From Pseudorhizobium endolithicum (GTDB taxonomy: Bacteria; Pseudomonadota; Alphaproteobacteria; Rhizobiales; Rhizobiaceae): 45,725 bases of DNA. The notes beneath the pieces were generated by a model. The model was given only the letters and a program-made list of their open reading frames with translations. It made no database searches and was not told the DNA's origin. Positions 26,368 to 33,504 of the stretch are shown here, in pieces. The stretch covers positions 2,343 to 48,067 of the forward strand of contig NZ_CABFWF030000011.1 in NCBI RefSeq assembly GCF_902153245.2, given 5' to 3'. Position 1 is the stretch's first letter, and each line of letters starts with the position of its first letter. The position numbers and the translations under genes were made by a program.

Positions 26368-27881
26368 CAGGCAAACACCCCGTGCAGGAACCATTTGTGC
26401 GATCCAGTCTCCGCGTCGACGCCGTCGCCTGACCGGAAGACCCAGAAGCGCTCGCCGGCATCATCCTCGACAACGAAGTAATCGCGAACGGCGATCCATT
26501 CGCAGCTTCGTTGCCACCATTCCCCAAAAATTCGTTCCGGTCCGTCGGCACGCTTCACCCGGCGCCGCTTGCCACGCCAGGTGAAGGAGACCGGCGGATG
26601 GTCAGGCATAAGCGCTATGACCTCGATCGCTTCCGGACGTGCCAAAAGCCGGGATGGCCTCGGCCAATGGAGTGGCCAATTGGCCCCGACTTCCTCGGCC
26701 GTTGGCGCAATCCGCTGCACGCTGCGCTCCGGAACGTCGCTGGCCACCGGTGCGACACGGAAAATGCGTTGGCCGCCACGATTGCCAAGCACGTCGATGA
26801 GCGGCGTCACATCGGTTGCCTGCTCTTCGATCAGCGATGACGCCGATTGTATGTCCACGAGTGGCTCTACGAGAGTGGCGGCCAGGCTGAGCTTTTCGAT
26901 GCCGAACCCGGGTTCGATCCTCTCGATGCGATCGCGGAAGAGCTTTGTCAGCCAGACGACGTCGCGGGCGGGCTTGGCCGTCCCTGCCCTCAGCGCCTGA
27001 ATGGTGTTGTCGACGCGGTGGACGATAAGGTCGGCGCGCCGGGCGCCCAGCCCACGCTTCTCGAGCTCCAGACAGAGCTTGCGTACAAGGCGGCCGACGT
27101 ATTTCTCGATAGTTTCCGGTGCGCCGATCGGTTCGGCGAATAATTTTCGGACCTCGACAAGCTGCGAGGGCCGGATCGGATCGATCGGTTCGGCAAGCTG
27201 GCCGAACATCTGGTCGAGACGCCGTCCGACCTCCGGCCCGAAGCGTAGCGTCAGTGGCGCGCGCGGCGTGGTGGCAAGATCGCCGACGGTGGCAAAGCCA
27301 AGAGTGTGAAGGCTTTTAACGATGTCGGCCGGCAGGCGCAGCGACGGCAGTGGCAGCCGGCTGACGACATTCGCGGTCTCGCCGGGCGGAACGATGATCG
27401 TCTCGCAATCAATGGACCGGGCAAGCGCGTGGGCCGCACCCCAGGTGTCTGCAATCGCCGCTCGTGCGGCGAGACCCCGCCCGCGGAAACGATTGACAAG
27501 GCCGGAGAGCATCAGCGCCTCACCTCCCTGTAGATGGTCGGCGCCTTCCGTGTCCATGACAATGCCGTCGGGAGGATCCATGGCGACGACGGGAGAATAT
27601 TGCGACAAAGCCCAGAGCGTCAGCCGTTGAAGTGCCGCGATGTCGGCCGAAGGATCGGCATCGATCATCACCAGCCCCTGGAACAGCGCCTGCGCTTTGG
27701 CTGCCGGCATACCGACACGAAGGCCGAGCTTGAGCGCTGCCCGATCGGCTGCCGTGATCCATCGCTTCGAGCCACTCCTGGCTATCACCACGACAGGCGT
27801 GTCAGGAGAGAGCGAAGGATCGGCTCGCCTGATCCTGTCGGTCGGCAGTGTCGGAAGAAAGACAGATACGACCCTTGCCAT
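26367..27881 (-). CDS. imuB: ImuB, inactive Y-family polymerase homologue of the SOS mutasome
   Basis: A 504-residue Y-family-like protein. The acidic active-site motifs of true Y-family polymerases are missing. The N terminus ([20 protein letters not shown]) lacks the D-x-D-x-F-A/Y-S-V-E motif, and the S-I-D-E-A region reads [11 protein letters not shown]. This is what is known for ImuB, which acts as a bridge between ImuA, DnaE2 and the sliding clamp. The little-finger-like part is seen at [20 protein letters not shown]. Start ATG 27881 has CGGAG six bases before it; a GTG one codon earlier is less likely. It overlaps imuA by 80 bases and dnaE2 by one base. Confidence 0.93.
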   Translation of the reverse strand: MARVVSVFLPTLPTDRIRRADPSLSPDTPVVVIARSGSKRWITAADRAALKLGLRVGMPAAKAQALFQGLVMIDADPSADIAALQRLTLWALSQYSPVVAMDPPDGIVMDTEGADHLQGGEALMLSGLVNRFRGRGLAARAAIADTWGAAHALARSIDCETIIVPPGETANVVSRLPLPSLRLPADIVKSLHTLGFATVGDLATTPRAPLTLRFGPEVGRRLDQMFGQLAEPIDPIRPSQLVEVRKLFAEPIGAPETIEKYVGRLVRKLCLELEKRGLGARRADLIVHRVDNTIQALRAGTAKPARDVVWLTKLFRDRIERIEPGFGIEKLSLAATLVEPLVDIQSASSLIEEQATDVTPLIDVLGNRGGQRIFRVAPVASDVPERSVQRIAPTAEEVGANWPLHWPRPSRLLARPEAIEVIALMPDHPPVSFTWRGKRRRVKRADGPERIFGEWWQRSCEWIAVRDYFVVEDDAGERFWVFRSGDGVDAETGSHKWFLHGVFA

Positions 27882-28563
27882 CACATGCTCCGATAATAAA
27901 CTCTCCTCCCTCGCCTGCTCGGACCCGCATCAGTTCCGCCAGCCAGCGCGCCCGGCCGACACCGGGGACGGGAAGTGGCTCGGACGGCAGCACGGAAATT
28001 CGCCACCTGGTGGCCGCCGCCGTCGGCATACCGAAGTCGGAGGCTTCGGTTTGACGTCGCCAGCGACGGATCACCAGACCCATTGTGCCGGACTGTTCCG
28101 CCGCAAGCTGCAGCCGACGCGAGGCGGTCATCGGCAGGCGCACCAGTTCGGCGACGACCGCACCAAGGCCGCCATACCGCAGAGCTTCCTCGAAGCTCGC
28201 CAACACCGTCTCTTCCTTGTCGCACTCAACGAAGATGACGCGGTCCGGATGAAGCCCGACCTGAGCAAGTGCCGGAAAGAAGAGGTCGAAGCGGGTGAGA
28301 CACCAGATCACCTTTCCAGTGGTGCGGGCAGCGATGCCGCCGATGAAGAGGGCCGCAGCCGCCCCATCGATCGCGCCATTGCCACCGCCTGCGACCTCAT
28401 GCAGCGCGCCGTAGGCGAGCCCCCCTCCCGGCAGCCGCGCATCGATCTCTCCAACACCGAACGGCAGGACAGTGCGTATGCGCGAGCCTGTCCCTTCCAA
28501 GCTGGCGATTTTCTCGCGCAACTCGTTGAGGACGGTATTCGAGCTGGCTGCGGCTATAGTCAT
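27802..28563 (-). CDS. imuA: ImuA, RecA-like accessory protein of the SOS mutasome
   Basis: A 253-residue protein distantly related to RecA/SulA-type folds. The characteristic start of the core is RIRTVLPFGVGEIDARLPGG and ALHEVAGGGNGAIDGAAAA, and MTASRRLQLAAEQSGTMGLV follows later. It is required with ImuB and DnaE2 for damage-induced mutagenesis. The frame extends upstream to 28626, but ATG 28563 has AAGGAG right before it, and the longer version would run across the LexA box. It is first in the imuA-imuB-dnaE2 operon and overlaps imuB by 80 bases. Confidence 0.92.
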   Translation of the reverse strand: MTIAAASSNTVLNELREKIASLEGTGSRIRTVLPFGVGEIDARLPGGGLAYGALHEVAGGGNGAIDGAAAALFIGGIAARTTGKVIWCLTRFDLFFPALAQVGLHPDRVIFVECDKEETVLASFEEALRYGGLGAVVAELVRLPMTASRRLQLAAEQSGTMGLVIRRWRRQTEASDFGMPTAAATRWRISVLPSEPLPVPGVGRARWLAELMRVRAGEGGEFIIGACDGKGRICLSSDTADRQDQASRSFALS

Positions 28564-28607
28564 GGTCTCCTTACGGCTACCCGTTTCGGCTTGAGAAGCA
28601 GGAATAT

Positions 28608-28622
28608 GTTCTGTATTTGTTC
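28608..28622. promoter_or_regulatory. LexA box (SOS operator) of imuA-imuB-dnaE2
   Basis: GTTC TGTATTT GTTC is a perfect match to the alphaproteobacterial LexA consensus GTTC-N7-GTTC. It lies 45 bases upstream of the imuA ATG, in the expected operator position. Confidence 0.88.
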
Positions 28623-28800
28623 TCAAACCGAAACCGAGTCAATGCGCACCTGGCGCGCTCAAGTTGAGCCCGGGTGCGGCTCCGAGGATTCCGTGAAGGG
28701 ATTCAAATCGATGGGTAGATAGGAATTTTTCGCAAGCCGCCGACAAAGCGGCCAACGATCTGCGGCCGTTTACGGGTTTGTAGAGGCAAGTCTTCCGAGG

Positions 28801-28977
28801 TCAGTGCTTGCGATCGCCCTTGTCGCCCTCGCCAGGTTTGGCGCCGTGTTTTGCCTCATGGCGCCTATCTGCCGAGAGCGAGCGCGAGACGTCGACGCTT
28901 TCCTTAAATCTGCCTTGCTTGTCGCGACGGACATAGCGTTTGTCGGTGCCGGTATCGATCAGTTCACGCTTGCTCAT
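28801..28977 (-). CDS. Small conserved basic protein of rhizobial repair regions
   Basis: A 58-residue, very hydrophilic protein: MSKRELIDTGTDKRYVRRDK, then GRFKESVDVSRSLSADRR and a Lys/Gly/His-rich tail. I recognise this as a small hypothetical protein widespread in Rhizobiales (I-D-T-G-x-D-K-R-Y-V-R-R-D signature), with no known function. AGGAG precedes the ATG at a good distance; the nine-codon extension upstream lacks one. It lies divergently upstream of the first Ku gene, so it may share regulation with the end-joining genes. Charge and lack of hydrophobic residues suggest a disordered or nucleic-acid-associated protein; that is inference. Confidence 0.75.
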   Translation of the reverse strand: MSKRELIDTGTDKRYVRRDKQGRFKESVDVSRSLSADRRHEAKHGAKPGEGDKGDRKH

Positions 28978-29175
28978 TGCAAAACTCCTTAGAAGTTGTT
29001 CCACCAGAAAACGCGCGCCGACGCTAAAAGATGCATGGAATCAAAAGTCTAAGCCAGACTCGCAATACGTGCAGCCGAGCCGCGCTAAGTCATTGAAAAA
29101 TGATTCATTTCGACCCGGAACGATTCGCCACCGAATCACTTGAATCGCTTGAGTTGCGTCCGGAGTGTCGGTGTC

Positions 29176-30072
29176 ATGGCGGGTCCCAGAGCCAATTGGA
29201 AGGGGTATATCAAGTTCGGAGAGGTCTCCTGTCCGGTGGCTCTCTATACGGCTGCTTCCTCGTCCGAGCGCATCGCCTTCAATACGCTCAACCGCAAGAC
29301 CGGCAACCGGGTCAAGCGCGAGTTCATCGACGGCGAAACAGGCGATCCGGTGGAGCGCGATGATCAGGTAAAAGGCTACGAGGTTGAGAATGGTCAATAT
29401 ATCGTGCTCGAGCCGGATGAGGTCGCCGCAGCCACCCCGCAGAGCGACAAGACGCTGAGGATCGAAGCCTTCGTTCCCTGTTCGCAAATCGACACCACCT
29501 ATTTCGACAAGCCCTACTATCTGGCCCCCGACAAGATGGGCACGGACGCCTTCCTGCTCCTGCGCGACGCCATGAAGAAGGAGAAGGTCGCCGCAATCGC
29601 CCGCACCGTCCTTTTCCGGCGGATGCGCACTGTCCTTATTCGGGCGCATGGCAAAGGCCTGATCGCCTCGACGCTGAACTTCGACTACGAGGTCCGCTCT
29701 TCGGAAAAGGCGTTCGAGGATATGCCGGATCTGAAGATCGAGGGAGAGATGCTTGAGCTGGCCGAACACATCATCGGCACGAAGAAGGGCAGTTTCGATG
29801 CCAGCACCTTCGACGACCGGTATGAGGCGGCCGTCGCGGAGTTGGTAAAAGCCAAGATTGAGGGCCGGGCGCTGCCGAAGAAGAAAGCTCCGGTCGCATC
29901 CAAGCCCGGCGATCTCCTGCAGGCTCTGCGAGAAAGCGCCGGCATCGGCGCCAAAGAAACAAAGCCGAAACGCACCGCCTCCAATGCCAACCGCGGCGCT
30001 GGCCGCGTGAAGGCCGCAAAACCTGCGGCCAAATCGAAGCAGGCCCCGGCGCCAGCCCGGAAAGTCGGCTGA
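29176..30072 (+). CDS. ku: Ku protein for non-homologous end joining (first copy)
   Basis: A 298-residue bacterial Ku. It opens MAGPRANWKGYIKFGEVSCP, and the ring-forming core contains FNTLNRKTGNRVKREFID, YIVLEPDEV and DTTYFDKPYYLAPD. Ku dimers thread onto double-strand ends, protect them and recruit LigD. The last ~60 residues are a Lys/Ala/Pro-rich tail (KPAAKSKQAPAPARK), longer and more basic than in the second copy, of the kind that aids DNA binding. ATG 29176 gives the canonical N terminus; an upstream GTG would add 12 poor-looking residues. It is followed 15 bases later by the second Ku gene. Confidence 0.95.
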   Translation: MAGPRANWKGYIKFGEVSCPVALYTAASSSERIAFNTLNRKTGNRVKREFIDGETGDPVERDDQVKGYEVENGQYIVLEPDEVAAATPQSDKTLRIEAFVPCSQIDTTYFDKPYYLAPDKMGTDAFLLLRDAMKKEKVAAIARTVLFRRMRTVLIRAHGKGLIASTLNFDYEVRSSEKAFEDMPDLKIEGEMLELAEHIIGTKKGSFDASTFDDRYEAAVAELVKAKIEGRALPKKKAPVASKPGDLLQALRESAGIGAKETKPKRTASNANRGAGRVKAAKPAAKSKQAPAPARKVG

Positions 30073-30087
30073 TCGGAGGTCACAGCC

Positions 30088-30897
30088 ATGGCCCTTCGGC
30101 CCTATTGGAAAGGTTACCTCAAACTCTCGCTCGTCACCTGCCCGGTGCAGATGATGCCGGCGACCTCCGAAAGCGAAAAGGTCCGCTTCCATACGCTCAA
30201 TCGCCAGACCCAGAACCGCGTCGTCAGCCACTATGTCGATTCCGTTACCGGTCAGGATGTCAGGCAAGAGGACGAGGTCAAAGGTTATCAGCGTGGCGAG
30301 GACGAATATGTCCTTCTCGAAGACGAGGAGCTTGAGAACGTGGCGCTGGAAAGCACCAAGACCATCGATATCTCTATTTTTACGCCGCGCGACAGCATCG
30401 AATGGATCTGGCTCGACACGCCCTATTACCTCTCCCCAAACGACCCGGTCGGCCAGGAAGCATTTTCCGTCATTCGCGACGCCATGGAGGCTCAGAACAT
30501 GGTCGGGATATCGCAGCTGGTGATCTCGCGGCGAGAGCGCGCCGTCATGCTCGAGCCACGTGGCAAGGGGATCGTTTTATCGACGCTGCGCTATGGCGAC
30601 GAAGTCCGCGACGAGGATAGCTATTTCGAGGCGATCGGCGACGAGAAAGCCGATCCCCAAATGATGCCGCTGGTCCAGCAGCTGATCAAAAAGCAGAAGA
30701 CGGACTGGAGCCCGAAAATGGTCGCCGACCCGGTCCAGGAGCGGCTGCTCGACATCATCGCGGCCAAAAAGAAGACCCTGAAGAAGCCTGCGAAGGGGAA
30801 GGCCAAACCTCAGCCGTCGTCACAAGCGAGCAATGTCGTCAATATCATGGATGCCTTGAAGAAATCTGTCGCTGCCGAGAAGCGGAGCGGCAGATGA
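30088..30897 (+). CDS. ku: Ku protein for non-homologous end joining (second copy)
   Basis: A 269-residue Ku paralogue: MALRPYWKGYLKLSLVTCPV, FHTLNRQTQNRVVSHYVD, YVLLEDEELENVALE, DTPYYLSPND. It is clearly divergent from the first copy, so the pair is an old duplication rather than a recent one. Paired ku genes in Sinorhizobium are reported to form heterodimers for some pairs, which would explain keeping both. The C-terminal helix VVNIMDALKKSVAAEKR after a short basic linker is probably the LigD-contact and bridging part. GGAGG precedes the ATG, and the gene overlaps the ligase gene by four bases (ATGA). Confidence 0.95.
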   Translation: MALRPYWKGYLKLSLVTCPVQMMPATSESEKVRFHTLNRQTQNRVVSHYVDSVTGQDVRQEDEVKGYQRGEDEYVLLEDEELENVALESTKTIDISIFTPRDSIEWIWLDTPYYLSPNDPVGQEAFSVIRDAMEAQNMVGISQLVISRRERAVMLEPRGKGIVLSTLRYGDEVRDEDSYFEAIGDEKADPQMMPLVQQLIKKQKTDWSPKMVADPVQERLLDIIAAKKKTLKKPAKGKAKPQPSSQASNVVNIMDALKKSVAAEKRSGR

Positions 30898-31937
30898 GCC
30901 CTCGCGCCAAACCGCTTCTACAGGAAGACCAGGTACTTAAGTCGCAGCCGCGCCGGCCACGCAATCCGGCGCAACCTCATCTTCCGTTCGACCCGATGCC
31001 CGACCGGATCGAGCCATGCCTGGCGCTTCTGAAGACGGTCCCTCCCAAGGGCCCGGACTGGGCATTCGAGCTGAAGTGGGACGGCTATCGCCTCGCTATC
31101 CATGTCGAGCCGAAGCGTGCTCGGATCATCACCCGCGGCGGCCACGATTGGACGCATCGCTTTCCCGCCATCGCTGAAGCAGCACGAAACTTGGGCGTGG
31201 GAACAGCCATTCTCGATGGCGAGGCCGTGGTGCTCGATAACAAGGGCCGTTCTGATTTCGGGGCGCTGCAGCGATCGCTCGGCGGACGAGGTGGCAAGCG
31301 ATCATCGTCGGAAGCCATTTTCTTCGCGTTCGACCTGCTTTATTTCGACGGCCATAACTTAACCGGAACCGAACTTTCCGTCCGCCGGCACCTGCTGGAA
31401 GACTTTCTCGATGGCGCCACCGGCGCGATCCAGCTCTCGGAGGAAGTGCACGGCGATGGTGCCGAACTTCTAGCGAATGCTTGCCTGACAGGCCTTGAAG
31501 GCATTATCGCCAAACATCGGGATCGGCCTTACCGCTCCGGACGCACCGGCGATTGGCTGAAGATCAAATGCGTCCAGAGCGAGAGCTTCATGATTGTCGG
31601 CTATGAGCAGTCGACGGTGGCCCGTGGCGGCATCGGCAGCCTGCTTCTCGCTGGCCGCAAGGGGCATGACTGGGTCTATGTTGGCTCCGTCGGCACCGGG
31701 TTCAACACCAAGGACGCCGAATACCTGGGCACCACGCTCGACAAGCTGAGAACCAAGCGGCCGGCGGTGCCGCTCAAGGGCAAGAACCTGGTCTTCGTGC
31801 AGCCGACATTGATCGCCGAGATCGAGTTTCGTGGATGGACCCATGACGGCAGCTTGCGGCACGCATCCTACAAGGGGCTGCGCGAGGTTCAGGACAATGC
31901 CGCCGTTTTCGACATCACCGACAAACCAGCCGGCTGA
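30894..31937 (+). CDS. Stand-alone ATP-dependent DNA ligase (LigD ligase-domain type)
   Basis: A 347-residue ligase made only of the adenylation and OB domains, without the phosphoesterase and polymerase domains of full LigD. Motif I is FELKWDGYRL with nucleophile Lys61, motif III is AIFFAFDLLYFDG, motif IV is LEGIIAKHRDRPY, motif V is TGDWLKIKCVQS, and the OB part has VYVGSVGTGFN and AEIEFRGWTHDGSLRHASYKG split over strands. A ~35-residue Pro/Arg-rich N-terminal extension precedes the core. It seals DNA nicks and is coupled by ATGA overlap to the second Ku gene, so it is a dedicated end-joining ligase of this operon. A strong hairpin follows four bases after the stop. Confidence 0.94.
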   Translation: MSPRAKPLLQEDQVLKSQPRRPRNPAQPHLPFDPMPDRIEPCLALLKTVPPKGPDWAFELKWDGYRLAIHVEPKRARIITRGGHDWTHRFPAIAEAARNLGVGTAILDGEAVVLDNKGRSDFGALQRSLGGRGGKRSSSEAIFFAFDLLYFDGHNLTGTELSVRRHLLEDFLDGATGAIQLSEEVHGDGAELLANACLTGLEGIIAKHRDRPYRSGRTGDWLKIKCVQSESFMIVGYEQSTVARGGIGSLLLAGRKGHDWVYVGSVGTGFNTKDAEYLGTTLDKLRTKRPAVPLKGKNLVFVQPTLIAEIEFRGWTHDGSLRHASYKGLREVQDNAAVFDITDKPAG

Positions 31938-31940
31938 AAT

Positions 31941-31978
31941 GGACAGGGCGCTCGACCCATCTGGGGAGCGCCCTGTCC
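31941..31978. terminator. Strong bidirectional hairpin between convergent end-joining operons
   Basis: GGACAGGGCGCTC and GAGCGCCCTGTCC form a perfect 13-bp stem with a 12-base loop, directly after the ligase stop (31937) and 94 bases beyond the stop of the opposing operon (32072). No T tract is present. Position suggests a shared transcription end point. Confidence 0.72.
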
Positions 31979-32071
31979 GACCCGGACGACCGCGGGCGGC
32001 AGCAAGGCTGCTCGGCGTGGCGATCATCAAAACGGGTGGTAGCAGATAGATGATATCGGGTTCGCCGGTAT

Positions 32072-32581
32072 TCAAGGCTCATCGACCCGCTCGAGCTCAA
32101 AGAAATAGATCCCCGCGGTATCCTGGATTACCATCGCGCCCATAACCTTGTGTTCATCGATCCGCCGGAAATGATCGACGATGGGCTGATCGTCATAGAT
32201 CATGGCAGCACTCTCGGCGCCGGCGAACACCATGTTCCTTAGCGACGCGACCGGGCCCCTCGCCCGCATGCGACGCTGAAGATAAGAAAAAAGGTTTCTC
32301 GCGACAGCCGTGCGGCCGAGCTGGTGGAAACGGAGCGCCAGGTCAAGTGGTATCCACTTCGGATCGATGGCGATCAGCCGCCGATCGCCCGAGCCAAACA
32401 GCAATGCATCGGCACGCATGTCCAGTGTGAACCGCTTGCCGAACCAGCCGAGATTTTCCAGCACGTGGTCGAACGGATGGCTGGCAGGTACGCCCCTTCC
32501 TTTCCACAGGCCGATGAGTTCGCGCGGCTCGATCGGCGGCAAGCCTTGGAATTTCTCAAGCACTGTTTGTTGTTCTCTCAC
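32072..32581 (-). CDS. GXWXG / DUF4334-like protein
   Basis: A protein of ~169 residues (start uncertain). The N-terminal GXWXG-like part reads ELIGLWKGRGVPASHPFDHV followed by LENLGWFGKRF; the rest (LRNMVFAGAESAAMIYDDQP, IDEHKVMGAMVIQD, IYFFELERV) fits the DUF4334 pattern. Both domains are of unknown biochemical function, possibly a lipocalin- or cystatin-like ligand-binding fold. Candidate starts are GTG 32581 and GTG 32563, the second overlapping the stop of the upstream gene. An ATG at 32647 would need a longer overlap and gives a low-complexity N terminus. It is the downstream gene of a leftward operon with the HARP-repeat protein, and probably LigD, so it may be linked to end joining; that link is inference. 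Confidence 0.78.
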   Translation of the reverse strand: MREQQTVLEKFQGLPPIEPRELIGLWKGRGVPASHPFDHVLENLGWFGKRFTLDMRADALLFGSGDRRLIAIDPKWIPLDLALRFHQLGRTAVARNLFSYLQRRMRARGPVASLRNMVFAGAESAAMIYDDQPIVDHFRRIDEHKVMGAMVIQDTAGIYFFELERVDEP

Positions 32582-33467
32582 CGGATGGGTCGTCCTTTTT
32601 CCTGCGCTCTTTCGACCGCCGCCTGGATTTGGCGGCGCGCCTGGCAATCCGCAACTGCGCCAGATCAGGCATCCACCAGCCGCGGTCGAGCTCGCGTTGT
32701 TCCGGCGGCGTCCGCGCCGGCCAGGTCGTCACCAGTTCTTCCAGTGAACCGGCCCGCCACGAAGCCCAGACATATTCTTCACCGGCCTCGGCGGGAAAGT
32801 AGAACGCGCTTACCGTCGCGAGATCCGCGAATTCGCCATCCGTGCCGGTGAAGAAGACGATACCAATGTGCGTGGCGATGGCGCGGTCGAAGGGCGGAGG
32901 GTCACCCGCGGGAACCGGATAGCGCTTCCGCCGGCGCTCCCTCGCCTTCGCCTTGAATGCCCTGTCTTGCTCGGTCCCCTTGATTGCTTCCCGCCGCGCC
33001 TGCCGTGCCTCAGGCTCGTTGCGGGCCGCAGCTGCCTCGATCGCAGGCCAGCGTTGGCTCAGCTCATTCAACGAACGATATGGAACGGTCCAAAGGCAGC
33101 GATCGGCGTCCCAGCGAGCATGCGGGATCGCTCGAATCTCATTAATGACAGTTCGTGAATAGGGCGTTTGAATCTCCAAGGCCGCGGGTGCCGCTTTGAG
33201 ATAACGGCTCTCGATTGGCTGAAAGGCAAAAGCGTCTCTGCCCTTCTCGTCCGCGAACCGGTCTGCTTCGGCCTCCATTTCGGCCAGCCACCGGCCGATA
33301 CGTCTTTCGGCGGTGCGGCCGGGCACGAACCAGGCATTGAGCCGGTCACTCCACCGGGCACGCGGAAACGCCTCCCGAAATCGCTCCACCGTTATTCGGT
33401 CGTGCGGCAGATCGGTTGTTGCCCCCTCACGCAGAGGCAGTTCGGAAGTCTCCTTTGTCTCGTCCAT
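32556..33467 (-). CDS. Protein with two HARP-like repeats, next to LigD
   Basis: A 303-residue soluble protein with no family name I can give. Residues ~24-51 (VERFREAFPRARWSDRLNAW) and ~97-130 (INEIRAIPHARWDADRCLWT) repeat one pattern: short helix, I/F-P-x-A-R-W-D/S, turn, W-x-V-P. This strongly recalls the HARP domain of SMARCAL1-type annealing helicases, which binds branched DNA. A charged coiled-coil-like stretch (~150-183, many Arg/Lys/Glu) follows, then a mixed domain (~195-260) and a very basic C terminus (ARRAAKSRRRSKERRKK). All this suggests a DNA-binding accessory protein. It lies between ligD and the GXWXG gene on the same strand, 37 bases downstream of ligD. Function is inferred. 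Confidence 0.82.
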   Translation of the reverse strand: MDETKETSELPLREGATTDLPHDRITVERFREAFPRARWSDRLNAWFVPGRTAERRIGRWLAEMEAEADRFADEKGRDAFAFQPIESRYLKAAPAALEIQTPYSRTVINEIRAIPHARWDADRCLWTVPYRSLNELSQRWPAIEAAAARNEPEARQARREAIKGTEQDRAFKAKARERRRKRYPVPAGDPPPFDRAIATHIGIVFFTGTDGEFADLATVSAFYFPAEAGEEYVWASWRAGSLEELVTTWPARTPPEQRELDRGWWMPDLAQLRIARRAAKSRRRSKERRKKDDPSGERTTNSA

Positions 33468-33504
33468 TCAAACAATCACTTCACTTGGCAGCCCCCTCTG
33501 GAGA

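Noticed and set aside
27640..28722. 360-residue plus-strand open frame opposite imuA/imuB
   Set aside because: imuA and imuB are strongly supported on the minus strand with a LexA box; this frame covers that operator and resembles nothing.
29117..29160. GGAAC upstream of the first Ku gene as an EcfG-type stress promoter
   Set aside because: The required GTT at 16-18 bases downstream is absent; the nearest lies too far.
29041..30267. 408-residue minus-strand open frame across both Ku genes
   Set aside because: Both Ku proteins are certain on the plus strand, and this frame has no recognisable domain or ribosome-binding site.
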